A DNA stretch of 8,492 nucleotides. It comes from Gammaproteobacteria bacterium. GTDB lineage: Bacteria > Pseudomonadota > Gammaproteobacteria > UBA9339. Each line of letters opens with the position of its first letter. Position 1 is the stretch's first letter. Positions 1-6,864 of the stretch are shown here, piece after piece. The translations under genes and the position numbers were made by a program. Where the stretch lies: positions 1 through 8,492 of the forward strand of contig JAHIYS010000218.1 in NCBI GenBank assembly GCA_018814965.1, written 5' to 3'. A model generated the notes under the pieces. That model worked only from the letters and a program-made list of their open reading frames with translations. It did no database searches and was not told the DNA's origin.

Positions 1-116
1 CCAACTATCTCTATAGGATTTTGCTGTTCTTCCTTTATGTGACGAAAATACAGAGCCAACAATCTTATAGTGCCCCGACGTCATTACTCTAAGCGACGAA
101 AACCAACTAGCCCATC
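1..116. other. left-edge intergenic sequence, no supported gene
   Basis: I see no convincing gene here. On the minus strand two short frames run off the left edge; one has an ATG at 84-82 and gives 28 residues, the other has only a TTG start. Neither has a clear ribosome binding site or a recognisable domain. Bases 80-100 (GTCATT...AGCGACGAA) look like a decayed copy of the repeat that begins at 117. Confidence 0.4.
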
Positions 117-233
117 GTCATTGCGAGGAGCGAGCAAAGCGAATGACGAAGCAATCCACAACACTCAAACCTACAGATTTATCTATCCGCCGTAGATTGC
201 GAGCCAAGCCAAAACCGCTTGGCTCGCAATGAC
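117..233. repeat. palindromic intergenic repeat (GTCATTGCGAG family)
   Basis: An 11-bp perfect terminal inverted repeat bounds this element: GTCATTGCGAG at 117-127 and CTCGCAATGAC at 223-233. A second inverted pair lies inside it, GCAATC at 151-156 and GATTGC at 195-200. The left half has the form GTCATTGCGAGGAGCGA...GACGAAGCAATCC, a composition I know from dispersed palindromic repeats in several intracellular and environmental proteobacteria. The right half is a strong hairpin, listed separately. It encodes no transposase. It is probably a non-autonomous or extragenic palindromic repeat that also lies at the 3' side of the ComEA-like gene. Confidence 0.7.
196..230 (-). terminator. long hairpin downstream of the ComEA-like gene, possible terminator
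   Basis: The arms 196-209 and 217-230 form a perfect 14-bp stem around a 7-base loop, beginning 23 bases past the stop codon of the minus-strand gene 254-610. Such a stem could stop transcription or protect the 3' end. There is no U-tract on either side, so it is not a canonical intrinsic terminator. It is also the right half of the repeat 117-233, which may be its real nature. Confidence 0.35.
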
Positions 234-253
234 TAAAGCAAACTCTTAACAGT

Positions 254-610
254 CTAAAATGTTAAAAATTTACTGACCTTATCTAACCAGTTTTTATGTA
301 TTCCTCGACATTTAACTTTTAATAAATCATCAAGAGAACTAAAAAAACCATTTTTAGTCCTATAATCAACAATAGCTTGAGCTTTCTTTTTGCTCATGCC
401 ATTTATTTTTTGTAAAGTTGCAATATCTGCTGAATTGATGTTTATGCCTATAATCTGTTTTTGTTTATCTGGCTTTTTAGAGGTTGCTGCCACTGGATTT
501 TGTATAGGCTTATTTGTAACTTTAGCAGGGTTTGCTGAAGTTACATTGCCACTAGTTATTAAGAATGCCAAGCTACTATAAACAATAATACTACGTAATT
601 TGTAAAACAT
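254..610 (-). CDS. ComEA-like exported helix-hairpin-helix protein
   Basis: This 118-residue protein has a signal peptide or N-terminal anchor (residues 1 to about 26, hydrophobic SIIVYSSLAFLITS, possible cleavage after VTSA). A low-complexity Lys/Pro/Ala linker (27-52) follows, then a ComEA-type helix-hairpin-helix region (about 57-118). The visible signature is NINSADIATLQKINGMSKKK followed by AIVDYR and a second, degenerate hairpin with CRGI. In known ComEA proteins this domain binds double-stranded DNA without sequence specificity in the periplasm during natural transformation, and short proteins of this layout are common in gammaproteobacteria. The ATG at 610-608 is preceded by GGAGGGAGT, a purine-rich binding site set rather close. 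No other competence gene is visible, so a role in DNA uptake is inferred from the domain alone. The gene appears to be single, with the hairpin 196-230 beyond its stop. Confidence 0.8.
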   Translation of the reverse strand: MFYKLRSIIVYSSLAFLITSGNVTSANPAKVTNKPIQNPVAATSKKPDKQKQIIGININSADIATLQKINGMSKKKAQAIVDYRTKNGFFSSLDDLLKVKCRGIHKNWLDKVSKFLTF

Positions 611-631
611 ACTCCCTCCGGTATCTTATTT

Positions 632-659
632 GTATAATAAAACTCATTAAGAGTAACAA
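632..659 (-). promoter_or_regulatory. candidate promoter of the ComEA-like gene
   Basis: Read on the minus strand, TTGTTA (659-654) is separated by 16 bases from TTATAC (637-632). This would place the transcript start some 15 bases upstream of the ATG. The match to the sigma-70 consensus is moderate and the spacing is one short of optimal, so this is tentative. Confidence 0.35.
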
Positions 660-721
660 AAGAGGCAAAGATTGCTATACGGGGAAAAGTGCTAGGAAAA
701 ACAATAATAACATCTTGAGAG

Positions 722-751
722 TATCAGGCGACAAAACTCTGCCGCCTGATA
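722..751 (-). terminator. hairpin downstream of the lysine-rich protein gene
   Basis: TATCAGGCG (722-730) and CGCCTGATA (743-751) form a perfect 9-bp stem with a 12-base loop, beginning 9 bases beyond the stop codon of the minus-strand gene 761-1093. The position fits a terminator. The sequence after the stem on that strand becomes T-rich only after about ten bases, so termination strength is uncertain. Confidence 0.5.
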
Positions 752-760
752 TAAAACCAA

Positions 761-1093
761 CTATTCTTGAGTCACCGAAGTATCATTTGGCATGGCGGCA
801 TCTGTTGTTTCACCATTTGTTTGAGTTTTAGTCCTAGCTTTGACCTTTTTACAAAGACCGCTTTTATTTCTTAGAAATTTTCTTTTTTTAAGAGATTTCT
901 TTGCGGCAACAACTTCCTCTTTTTTAACAGAAGCAACATCTTTTGCAGCATTTTTATCCGGTTGAGCCATGTTATCGCTTGGCTGAGGCAACATGGTATC
1001 CAACTTAATGACCTCATCTGCAGCAAAAACACCGCTTACCAAAGAAACTCCTAAAATGGCTGTAAATGCCATAGCATTACGTAAGTTGATCAT
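761..1093 (-). CDS. small exported lysine-rich protein of unknown function
   Basis: I do not recognise this 110-residue protein. Residues 1-24 are a clear Sec signal peptide: a basic start (INLR), a hydrophobic core (AFTAILGVSLVSGVF) and an AxA-like cleavage region at FA|AD. The mature part has an acidic, Pro/Asp-containing stretch (about 26-50), then a strongly basic segment (57-90) with clusters KKSLKKRK and KKVKARTK, and a Thr/Asp/Glu tail. It has one cysteine (81), no membrane segment after the signal and no known motif. The start is well supported, since GGAGA lies 7 bases upstream of the ATG. It is divergent from lpxB and has its own downstream hairpin (722-751). A periplasmic protein binding nucleic acid, LPS or another anion is possible from the charge, but that is speculation. 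Confidence 0.7.
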   Translation of the reverse strand: MINLRNAMAFTAILGVSLVSGVFAADEVIKLDTMLPQPSDNMAQPDKNAAKDVASVKKEEVVAAKKSLKKRKFLRNKSGLCKKVKARTKTQTNGETTDAAMPNDTSVTQE

Positions 1094-1296
1094 AATATAT
1101 TCTCCAACACCAAATCATATCGTTTTAAAAAAACAGAAGCCTTTCAATACGTATTTATAAAAAGCCCCCTACCCTTTTTTACCTTATAACCATGATAAAT
1201 TTTATGCAAAAGTTTAGTCTTTGTCTATGCAAATTAATACCTCAGTTAGCCCTTATAAATTTTGCCTGTTTCTTTAAAAAATGATAACTTAGTGGA

Positions 1297-2436
1297 GTGC
1301 AAAACCTAACTAAACGTATCCTTATATCAGCTGGGGAACCATCTGGTGATATGCATGCTGCCAATCTGGTCAAAGCAGTTATAAAGAACAACTCTAATGT
1401 GAAGTTCTATGGCATGGGTGGTAGTTTTATGCATAAAGCTGGGGTTGATCTGATTGTTAATTCTAGTGATTTGACTGTTATTGGCGCCCTAGAGATCATA
1501 ACCAAATTTAAAAAAATATGGCGTGCTTTTAACTCTATGAAGCATGCAATCCGTCATGATAAGCCTGATCTGTTGTTACTTGTTGATTACCCTGGGTTTA
1601 ATCTTCGTTTAGCAAAAATAGCCAAAAAATCTGGGGTTAAAGTCCTATATTATATTAGCCCGAAAGTTTGGGCATGGCACGAAAGCAGGGTAAAAATTAT
1701 AAAAAGATGTGTTGATATGATGGCGGTTATTTTTCCCTTTGAGGTCGATTTCTATAAAAAATGGCAGATCCCAGTAAAGTTTGTAGGCAATCCCCTATCA
1801 AAGATGGTAAAGAATAGATTACCTCTTGAGGTAGCGCGCCAACAATTTAAGCTAGATCCGAAATACAAGACTATTGGTTTATTTCCAGGCAGTCGCTTGA
1901 GCGAAATTAAACGCCTATTACCTGTTATGCTTGAAACAGCAAAAATCTTAAAAGATAATAATCATGATGTGCAGTTCTTACTATCACAAGCATCCTCTAT
2001 ATCTAGCGAGGTTTTACAACCATATTTACAGTCAACTCCAGTTAAAATACAGGTGATTACTAATCAAAATTATGACGTAATGCAGGTATGTGATGCTATT
2101 ATTGCCGCTTCCGGAACCGCTACTCTCGAAATTACGCTTATTGAGGTCCCGTTGGTAATAATATACAAAATGGCTTGGTGGGAAGCGGAGCTAACTAAGC
2201 GATTGATTAAAATTCCCTATATTGGGCTCTGCAATATCCTTGCGGGTAGAAAAATTGTAGCTGAACTACTCCAAGATGAGGCTATTCCAGGTAAAATAGC
2301 GGCTGAAGTGGAAAAGATGCTATACGATCTACCGTATAGAAATGAGATGATATCAAATCTAAAGGAGATTAAGAATAGCCTGGAACTTAATGATAAAGAA
2401 GGAATTTCTGATGTTGTAATGAAAATGCTTCGTTAG
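1297..2436 (+). CDS. lpxB: lipid-A-disaccharide synthase LpxB
   Basis: LpxB joins UDP-2,3-diacylglucosamine to lipid X to form the disaccharide backbone of lipid A at the cytoplasmic face of the inner membrane. It is a family GT19 glycosyltransferase, and the 379 residues match the usual length. Visible landmarks in order are AGEPSGD (12-18), DYPGFN (97-102, with the Asp equivalent to the essential Asp98 of E. coli), YYISPKVWAW (118-127), FPGSR (196-200, Arg equivalent to Arg201), ASGTATLE (271-278) and NILAGR (313-318). The start is GTG at 1297. The frame is closed by TAA at 1285-1287, and the next in-frame ATG falls inside the AGEPSGD region, so GTG is the only sensible start. No well-spaced ribosome binding site precedes it. 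The gene stands apart from the usual lpxD-fabZ-lpxA cluster, at least within this window. Function is assigned with high confidence. Confidence 0.96.
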   Translation: MQNLTKRILISAGEPSGDMHAANLVKAVIKNNSNVKFYGMGGSFMHKAGVDLIVNSSDLTVIGALEIITKFKKIWRAFNSMKHAIRHDKPDLLLLVDYPGFNLRLAKIAKKSGVKVLYYISPKVWAWHESRVKIIKRCVDMMAVIFPFEVDFYKKWQIPVKFVGNPLSKMVKNRLPLEVARQQFKLDPKYKTIGLFPGSRLSEIKRLLPVMLETAKILKDNNHDVQFLLSQASSISSEVLQPYLQSTPVKIQVITNQNYDVMQVCDAIIAASGTATLEITLIEVPLVIIYKMAWWEAELTKRLIKIPYIGLCNILAGRKIVAELLQDEAIPGKIAAEVEKMLYDLPYRNEMISNLKEIKNSLELNDKEGISDVVMKMLR

Positions 2437-2455
2437 TTATTCTTTGAAACGTGAA

Positions 2456-2483
2456 CTTTGATGATTAGCAGCGTAGGTATAAT
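2456..2483 (+). promoter_or_regulatory. candidate promoter of the LuxR-family gene
   Basis: A perfect TATAAT (2478-2483) lies 30 bases upstream of the luxR-type ATG. The -35 region is poor: CTTTGA at 2456-2461 with a 16-base spacer is the best I can find. A weak -35 with a good -10 suits a promoter that needs an activator, possibly the LuxR protein itself, but that is inference. Confidence 0.45.
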
Positions 2484-2512
2484 CATTATAGCAAAACAAT
2501 GAGGATATCCAC

Positions 2513-3322
2513 ATGGACAATACAAAATTAAAAAGCATAAGAAATAGTGAATGCTTAGAATTAGTCACCGATGTAAAGCAAATTTGCCAACCCCTAAAAG
2601 ACAAAGGGATTGTTTTTTTTGCTAAAGTGAGAATATACAACAATAAAGATTTTGTTGCCATAACCAACGGTGGAGAATGGTTAGAGCATTTTTTTGAATA
2701 CTTCAATAAAGGGAAGTATGTATTGCTAAATTACGATGAAATTAATGCTCATAGCGACATGAATTATTTTGTTGTAGATAATAACAACAAAAAAAATCCA
2801 ATCGTTCCTAAACAGCAAGCAAAAGTTGCCAGAGAGATCTTTCATTATGGTCATGGCATATCAATAGCTTCCAGGCACGAACAGTATATAGATATTTATG
2901 ATTTTATTGGTGATACAAAGAACCCTCAGATATTAAATTTTATTTTTAATAATGTCCCGTACCTAACTACATTTATTGATGATTTTAATAAAAATGACTT
3001 TTCACTTCTAAAAAAAGATATCGCATATCCTAAAGAGACCCTGTTTGAAAATACTAGCAAAAAAGTTTCCTTGAAAAACAATATTGCATTAGAAATTGCT
3101 GATGAAAAAGTAAATCAGCATTTTACCCCATGTGAATCCCTTGTGTTTAAACAACTTATGAAGGGACAAAGTGCCAAGCAAATTGCTGACATACTTGATA
3201 TTTCTCCAAGGACTGTAGAACAACATACTAATCACATCAAATATAAACTTGGGTGCCATTATAAAAACGAGATCATTTGTTTTGCCTTAAGAAATGGATT
3301 GATCTCTTTAAAATCTGTATAA
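2513..3322 (+). CDS. LuxR-family (GerE-type HTH) transcriptional regulator
   Basis: This is a 269-residue DNA-binding regulator. The C-terminal part (about 203-266) is a typical LuxR/GerE helix-turn-helix: FTPCESLVFKQLMKGQSAKQ, then IADILDISPRTVEQHTNHIK as the recognition region, and KLGC. The N-terminal 200 residues probably sense a signal, but I cannot place them. They lack the obvious residues of an acyl-homoserine-lactone pocket and lack a response-regulator Asp pocket, and they resemble the N-terminal halves of solo LuxR proteins in Legionellales-type bacteria. There are aromatic and His-rich stretches (FHYGHGISIASRHEQYIDIY, 110-129). The ATG is supported by GAGGA 7 bases upstream. The protein has no partner kinase or LuxI nearby, so it is an orphan regulator here. 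Target genes are unknown; the adjacent yihY and its own promoter are candidates by position only. Confidence 0.88.
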   Translation: MDNTKLKSIRNSECLELVTDVKQICQPLKDKGIVFFAKVRIYNNKDFVAITNGGEWLEHFFEYFNKGKYVLLNYDEINAHSDMNYFVVDNNNKKNPIVPKQQAKVAREIFHYGHGISIASRHEQYIDIYDFIGDTKNPQILNFIFNNVPYLTTFIDDFNKNDFSLLKKDIAYPKETLFENTSKKVSLKNNIALEIADEKVNQHFTPCESLVFKQLMKGQSAKQIADILDISPRTVEQHTNHIKYKLGCHYKNEIICFALRNGLISLKSV

Positions 3323-3335
3323 CCTGGCATATACT
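3307..3335 (+). promoter_or_regulatory. candidate promoter of the yihY-type gene
   Basis: TTTAAA (3307-3312) and TATACT (3330-3335) are separated by 17 bases, matching the sigma-70 consensus at 4/6 and 5/6. The promoter overlaps the last codons of the LuxR gene and would give a leader of about 34 bases before the yihY ATG. Read-through from luxR is also possible, since no terminator separates the two genes. Confidence 0.4.
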
Positions 3336-3375
3336 ATAAGTGGTAAAGACAACACTATAAACATAAGAGATTTAC

Positions 3376-4197
3376 ATGAAAACGAAGAACTTTTTTAAAA
3401 TCACTTGGCTTTGTTGGAGACAGTTTTGTGAAGATGATTGTTGGGTTAAGTCAGCCAGCCTGGCCTATGTTACCCTTCTATCGATAGTACCCTTGTTTAC
3501 AGTTAGCTTTTCTATTTTAGCGGCTTTTCCAGTATTCAAAGAAATGGCATCTAAAATTCAAGATCTGGTCTTTGCCAATTTAGTCGCGACATCAGCTGAG
3601 ACAGTACAATATTATTTTCAAATTTTTGTTAGACAGACCAGTCAACTATCTGTAGCGGGAATGTTCTTTTTGTTACTTACAGCAGTTGTTTTAGTGTTTA
3701 CAATGGAACAGGCCTTTAATTCGATCTGGAATGTTAAACGTAATCGCAAAGGGATAAAAGCATTTTTTCTTTATTGGGCAGTAATTACTTTAATCCCATT
3801 AGCAATAGCAACCATATTATGGGTGGCCATTTATTTTACTTCCCTACCGTTTATATCTGATCAAATTATATCCGGTCGTAATTTTGCTTTTATTGAAAAC
3901 ATCTGGTCCTTTTGCAGTCATTATGTAGCTACATTTTTAGCTTTAATGTTGCTTTATGTCGCTTTACCTAATCGCGATGTCCCAGTAAAAAGCGCAGCAA
4001 TCGCAGCAATAGTTGCCACTATTTTATTTGAAATTGCACGCAAGGGATTTGCTTTATATATTACCCATTTTGCGACTTATAAGATTATTTACGGCGCTGT
4101 TGCAGCGGTACCAATTTTTTTATTATGGCTATATATATCATGGTTAGTGCTTTTGTTTGGCGTGGTAGTCAATGCCGTAATTGTTAACAGTAAATAA
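3376..4197 (+). CDS. yihY: YihY/BrkB-family inner-membrane protein (UPF0761)
   Basis: This 273-residue polytopic membrane protein is close to the usual family length of about 290. Six hydrophobic segments are visible, at roughly 28-52, 92-113, 131-155, 180-198, 205-222 and 240-267. Family signatures are SLAYVTLLSIVPLFTVSFSI (28-47), the MEQAFNSIWNVKRNR region (110-124), and the C-terminal YGAVAAVPIFLLWLYISW (239-256), all in the order seen in E. coli YihY. The family was once named ribonuclease BN by mistake (true RNase BN is a different protein), and its function remains unsettled; BrkB of Bordetella was linked to serum resistance. The ATG has AAGAG 7 bases upstream. It follows luxR by 53 bases and converges on the cupin gene, with a 40-bp gap lacking a clear terminator hairpin. 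Confidence 0.9.
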   Translation: MKTKNFFKITWLCWRQFCEDDCWVKSASLAYVTLLSIVPLFTVSFSILAAFPVFKEMASKIQDLVFANLVATSAETVQYYFQIFVRQTSQLSVAGMFFLLLTAVVLVFTMEQAFNSIWNVKRNRKGIKAFFLYWAVITLIPLAIATILWVAIYFTSLPFISDQIISGRNFAFIENIWSFCSHYVATFLALMLLYVALPNRDVPVKSAAIAAIVATILFEIARKGFALYITHFATYKIIYGAVAAVPIFLLWLYISWLVLLFGVVVNAVIVNSK

Positions 4198-4237
4198 TCA
4201 TTCAGGATTGGACCCCTTTACTTTACTTTATTTTAAT

Positions 4238-4600
4238 TTAGATTCTATCAAGCTCTTTCTTCGTAAAAACGCTTTCAATATTGCCAGTATTTAGAATGCC
4301 CTTTGGCTCAATTAGCATTACATGGACCTCTTCTTTTGCTACAGGCAAATGCTCAATCCCTTTAGGAATAACAATCAACTCCCCTTGTTTTATAACAACA
4401 TCTTCTTGATTTCTAAGCTTAATTACCAAGGTGCCCTTTACAACAAGAAATAGCTCGTCTTCAGTGTCGTGCTTATGCCAAGTAAACTCCCCTTTAAATT
4501 TAGCAAGCTTGATATATGAGTCATTTAATTCATCCACAATTTTAGGAGACCAGTGGTCGTTAAACTTAGTCAAGTTAATTTTAAGGTTTATTTTCTGCAT
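4238..4600 (-). CDS. small single-domain cupin protein
   Basis: This 120-residue protein has one cupin beta-barrel. Motif 1 is WHKHDTEDELFLVVKG (41-56), giving the metal ligands His42, His44 and Glu49. Motif 2 is PKGIEHLP (79-86), giving His84. All four ligands of a metal-binding cupin are therefore present. The tail with VMLIEPKGILNTGN (94-107) is shared with many small stand-alone cupins annotated as 'cupin domain' or mannose-6-phosphate isomerase-like proteins. Their substrates are mostly unknown, so no reaction can be assigned. The ATG at 4600 has AGGA 6 bases upstream. The gene is convergent with yihY and divergent from the TonB-receptor operon. A MITE-like element ends about 53 bp upstream of its start and may influence its promoter. 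Confidence 0.85.
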   Translation of the reverse strand: MQKINLKINLTKFNDHWSPKIVDELNDSYIKLAKFKGEFTWHKHDTEDELFLVVKGTLVIKLRNQEDVVIKQGELIVIPKGIEHLPVAKEEVHVMLIEPKGILNTGNIESVFTKKELDRI

Positions 4601-4653
4601 TAGAGATCCTAAAAGTAGTTTTTAAGCGTGACGAAATTAAATATACTTGATAA

Positions 4654-4832
4654 TCCTAAATCCGGGAGTTGAAACCTATTACGAGCGTTTAATACAATGA
4701 ATCTAATGATTTTTTTTGAAAATTTGTTTTCACCGTAGAGGTGACTACGGTTTCAAAAAAATTTTCAAAAGAAAATCACTATCTTCAATATCTTAAACCC
4801 TCTCATAACGGTTTCAACTCCCGGATTTAGGA
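4654..4832. mobile_element. MITE-like palindromic element
   Basis: The ends 4654-4676 and 4810-4832 are 23-bp perfect inverted repeats (outer sequence TCCTAAATCCGGGAG). Similarity continues through almost the whole element: each half passes through a GAG...GTTTAA stretch, a TGATTTT...TTTTGAAAATTT stretch and ACCGTAG. At the centre is a 7-bp hairpin (ACCGTAG 4732-4738, CTACGGT 4745-4751). TAA stands directly outside both ends (4651-4653 and 4833-4835), which looks like a 3-bp target duplication of the TNA type used by some IS5-family transposases. The 179-bp element encodes no protein, so any movement would rely on a transposase elsewhere. It separates the divergent cupin and receptor genes. 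Confidence 0.75.
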
Positions 4833-4855
4833 TAATACATAAATATCAGCCAAAT

Positions 4856-4871
4856 TTGAATTAATATTCAA
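4856..4871. promoter_or_regulatory. candidate operator palindrome upstream of the receptor operon
   Basis: TTGAAT (4856-4861) and ATTCAA (4866-4871) form a perfect inverted repeat with a 4-base centre, about 30 bases upstream of the extended -10 of the receptor gene. The size and position suit a dimeric regulator. It is AT-rich and does not match a Fur box well, so the regulator is unknown and chance cannot be excluded. Confidence 0.3.
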
Positions 4872-4900
4872 TCCAAAGTCTATTAAAATTAGCAATAAAC

Positions 4901-4909
4901 TGCTACAAT
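4901..4909 (+). promoter_or_regulatory. extended -10 promoter of the receptor-tonB operon
   Basis: TGCTACAAT is an extended -10 element (TGn followed by TACAAT, 5/6). No good -35 is seen 17-18 bases upstream, which is normal for extended -10 promoters. The start of transcription would fall near 4916, leaving a leader of about 23 bases. No Shine-Dalgarno sequence precedes the ATG at 4939 (ATTCAAACCA just before it), so translation initiation may be weak. Confidence 0.5.
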
Positions 4910-4938
4910 GCCGCTCTTTTATAAATAAATTCAAACCA

Positions 4939-6864
4939 ATGCGTAAAACACTACTTATTGTATCTATCCTAGCTTTACCTGGAAGACTGCTTGCCTTTGA
5001 AGCTGTTCCGCTAATCCAAGTTTACCCGGATAATCTAAAACTAGATACTACACAAAAAACAGTTGATTCAGTAAACACTCAAACTCAACTTAAAATAATT
5101 TCAAGCGACCAAATTGCAAAATCTGGAAACTCTAACTTATCTGATCTTTTAAGCAATCAAGATGGGGTCCAGGTTATTCAGCCTAGCAGCTCCTCTTATC
5201 GGCCCATATTCAGCATACGTGGCTTTGGCGATAATGCCTTAACTAATACCGCGATATTAATTAATGGACAACCTTATTTTAACCCTGATATCGGCGCCCC
5301 ACTATTTAATGTTATTCCTCTTAGTGAAATTGGGCAAATAGAGATCTCTCCAAGTAGTAACAGCGTTTTATATGGGGACCAAGCTGTTGGGGGTGTAATT
5401 AATATAATTACGAAAAAGCCGACCAAGAAACAGGCGCAGGCTTCTTTTAGTTATGGTAGCTTTGCCGCAAGAAAAACTAGATTTTTGCTAGGGGATGTAA
5501 TGGACAATGGTTTTGGGTATCAACTCAGCGGTTCAATATTAGATACCAATAATTATCGTCAACATAATAAAGAACGATTGAATAATATCTTTATGAGCCT
5601 ATTCTATAAGGATGCGTATTTTCGTTATAACAAAACCAATCATCATCTACAATTACCTGGAGAATTAAATTTTAGCCAAGCAAGTAAAAATCCAAAACAA
5701 GCTGAAAATAGTATCGCGTATAACAATCAGGATTATGATATCTTTCAGCTTGGTTATAAACATAACCTCGGAGAAAACTGGCAAGGAGAAATAGATAGTT
5801 CGCTGCACTTAATGACGGGAGCTGGCGCTTATGAATTTAGTAACCAGAGCGCACCATTTAATGAATCAAGAAAAACCTTTACGCTTCAGCCAAAAGTTTC
5901 TGGCATTTTAAATCTAAAGAAGTTTTCCGTATTGCCCACGATTGGCTGGGAATCTTATTATGGTGAATATAGATATAGTGATTCAGAAGCAAGGCAAAAT
6001 CAACACGCTATCTACGGATATTTTGAAGCGCCGGTAACCTCTAAATTTACCACCAGCTTTGGATCTAGATATGCTAAAGCATTTTATAAAATCACTGGGG
6101 GATCCCAAGACCCAAGAAATCATGCTTTAGTCAACGAGCTTGGAGCTTCTTATCAGCCAACAAATAATTGGCGGTTATTTGCTAAACTGGCTGAAAGTTA
6201 TCGGTTCCCAAAAACTGACGAAATAATGTTTACTGCTAACCAAAATCCACTTAAATCGCAAACTGGGCTTTCGTATGAAACTGGAATAAATTATAAAAAT
6301 AGCAACTTCTCTACAACTTTATCCTTATATCAACTCGATTTAAAAGATGAGATTCTATTTGTTCCTGACTCAGGAGCAAGGTTTGGAGGATACAATAAAA
6401 ATCTTGATCCAACACAAAGATTGGGTGCTACTGCTAGCTTAAGCATTACCCCAATACAATATTTACAAATAGATAGTTCATATAGCTTTATTAAAGGCAG
6501 ATTTTCATCAGGAAGTTTTAATGGCAATGAGATTCCATATGTTGCGCGCAATAATTTGCGGATTACAACCAAATTGATACCAAGCAAGAGCTTTCAAATA
6601 TTATTTGAAGGCATATATACCGGCAGCCGTTACCCAATCAATGATATTAAAAACATAACCAGCAAGATTGGGGGCACAACAATTTATAACTGCGGATTAA
6701 GTTACGACCAAAAACACTATACTATAAGTATTCGTGCCAATAATTTAGCTAACAAACTGTATTATGGCTATGTAGTAACCCAATATCAAGGATCAGGTTA
6801 TACCAACGGATATTATCCTGCAACCGGCTTGAATCTGACTGCAAATTTGAATCTTAAGCTATGA
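4939..6864 (+). CDS. TonB-dependent outer-membrane receptor
   Basis: This 641-residue receptor has a signal peptide (1-19, cleavage near LLA|FE), a possible TonB box close to the mature N-terminus (PLIQVYP, 24-30), a plug domain (about 48-160) and a 22-strand-type beta-barrel (about 165-641). Plug signatures are SIRGFGDNA (92-100), ILINGQP (106-112) and VLYGDQAVGGVINIITKKP (143-161), as in BtuB, FecA and similar proteins. The barrel contains a LPGELNFSQASKNPKQA segment (about 239-255) and alternating aromatic strands, and it ends in NLNLKL rather than the more usual terminal Phe. Receptors of this class import iron chelates, cobalamin, nickel or other scarce ligands using energy passed by TonB. 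The ligand cannot be read from the sequence; no cobalamin riboswitch is seen in the short leader, and no clear Fur box. It overlaps the tonB-like gene by ATGA, so the two are made together. Confidence 0.93.
   Translation: MRKTLLIVSILALPGRLLAFEAVPLIQVYPDNLKLDTTQKTVDSVNTQTQLKIISSDQIAKSGNSNLSDLLSNQDGVQVIQPSSSSYRPIFSIRGFGDNALTNTAILINGQPYFNPDIGAPLFNVIPLSEIGQIEISPSSNSVLYGDQAVGGVINIITKKPTKKQAQASFSYGSFAARKTRFLLGDVMDNGFGYQLSGSILDTNNYRQHNKERLNNIFMSLFYKDAYFRYNKTNHHLQLPGELNFSQASKNPKQAENSIAYNNQDYDIFQLGYKHNLGENWQGEIDSSLHLMTGAGAYEFSNQSAPFNESRKTFTLQPKVSGILNLKKFSVLPTIGWESYYGEYRYSDSEARQNQHAIYGYFEAPVTSKFTTSFGSRYAKAFYKITGGSQDPRNHALVNELGASYQPTNNWRLFAKLAESYRFPKTDEIMFTANQNPLKSQTGLSYETGINYKNSNFSTTLSLYQLDLKDEILFVPDSGARFGGYNKNLDPTQRLGATASLSITPIQYLQIDSSYSFIKGRFSSGSFNGNEIPYVARNNLRITTKLIPSKSFQILFEGIYTGSRYPINDIKNITSKIGGTTIYNCGLSYDQKHYTISIRANNLANKLYYGYVVTQYQGSGYTNGYYPATGLNLTANLNLKL

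Noticed and set aside
1..84. Short minus-strand frames running off the left edge (ATG at 84-82, or a TTG start in another frame)
   Set aside because: Fewer than 30 codons, no clear ribosome binding site, no domain, and overlap with a decayed repeat; a real gene end cannot be told from chance here.
1204..1233. Direct repeat ATGCAAA at 1204-1210 and 1227-1233, 23 bases apart, upstream of lpxB
   Set aside because: The spacing is close to two helical turns, but a 7-base AT-rich repeat in an AT-rich gap is easily chance.
2437..2706. Minus-strand reading frame of 89 codons opposite the start of the LuxR gene
   Set aside because: It overlaps a well-supported gene with a good ribosome binding site, and the translated sequence has no recognisable motif; it is a shadow.
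4653..4833. Reading the two 23-24 bp repeats as a CRISPR remnant
   Set aside because: The repeats are inverted, not direct, and the sequence between them is itself palindromic; this is a MITE-like structure.
4840..4938. Fur box or cobalamin riboswitch controlling the receptor
   Set aside because: The interval is too short for a cobalamin riboswitch, and the only palindrome (4856-4871) does not match the Fur consensus well.
6330..6587. Minus-strand reading frame of 85 codons inside the receptor gene
   Set aside because: It lies wholly inside the beta-barrel coding region and has no independent support.
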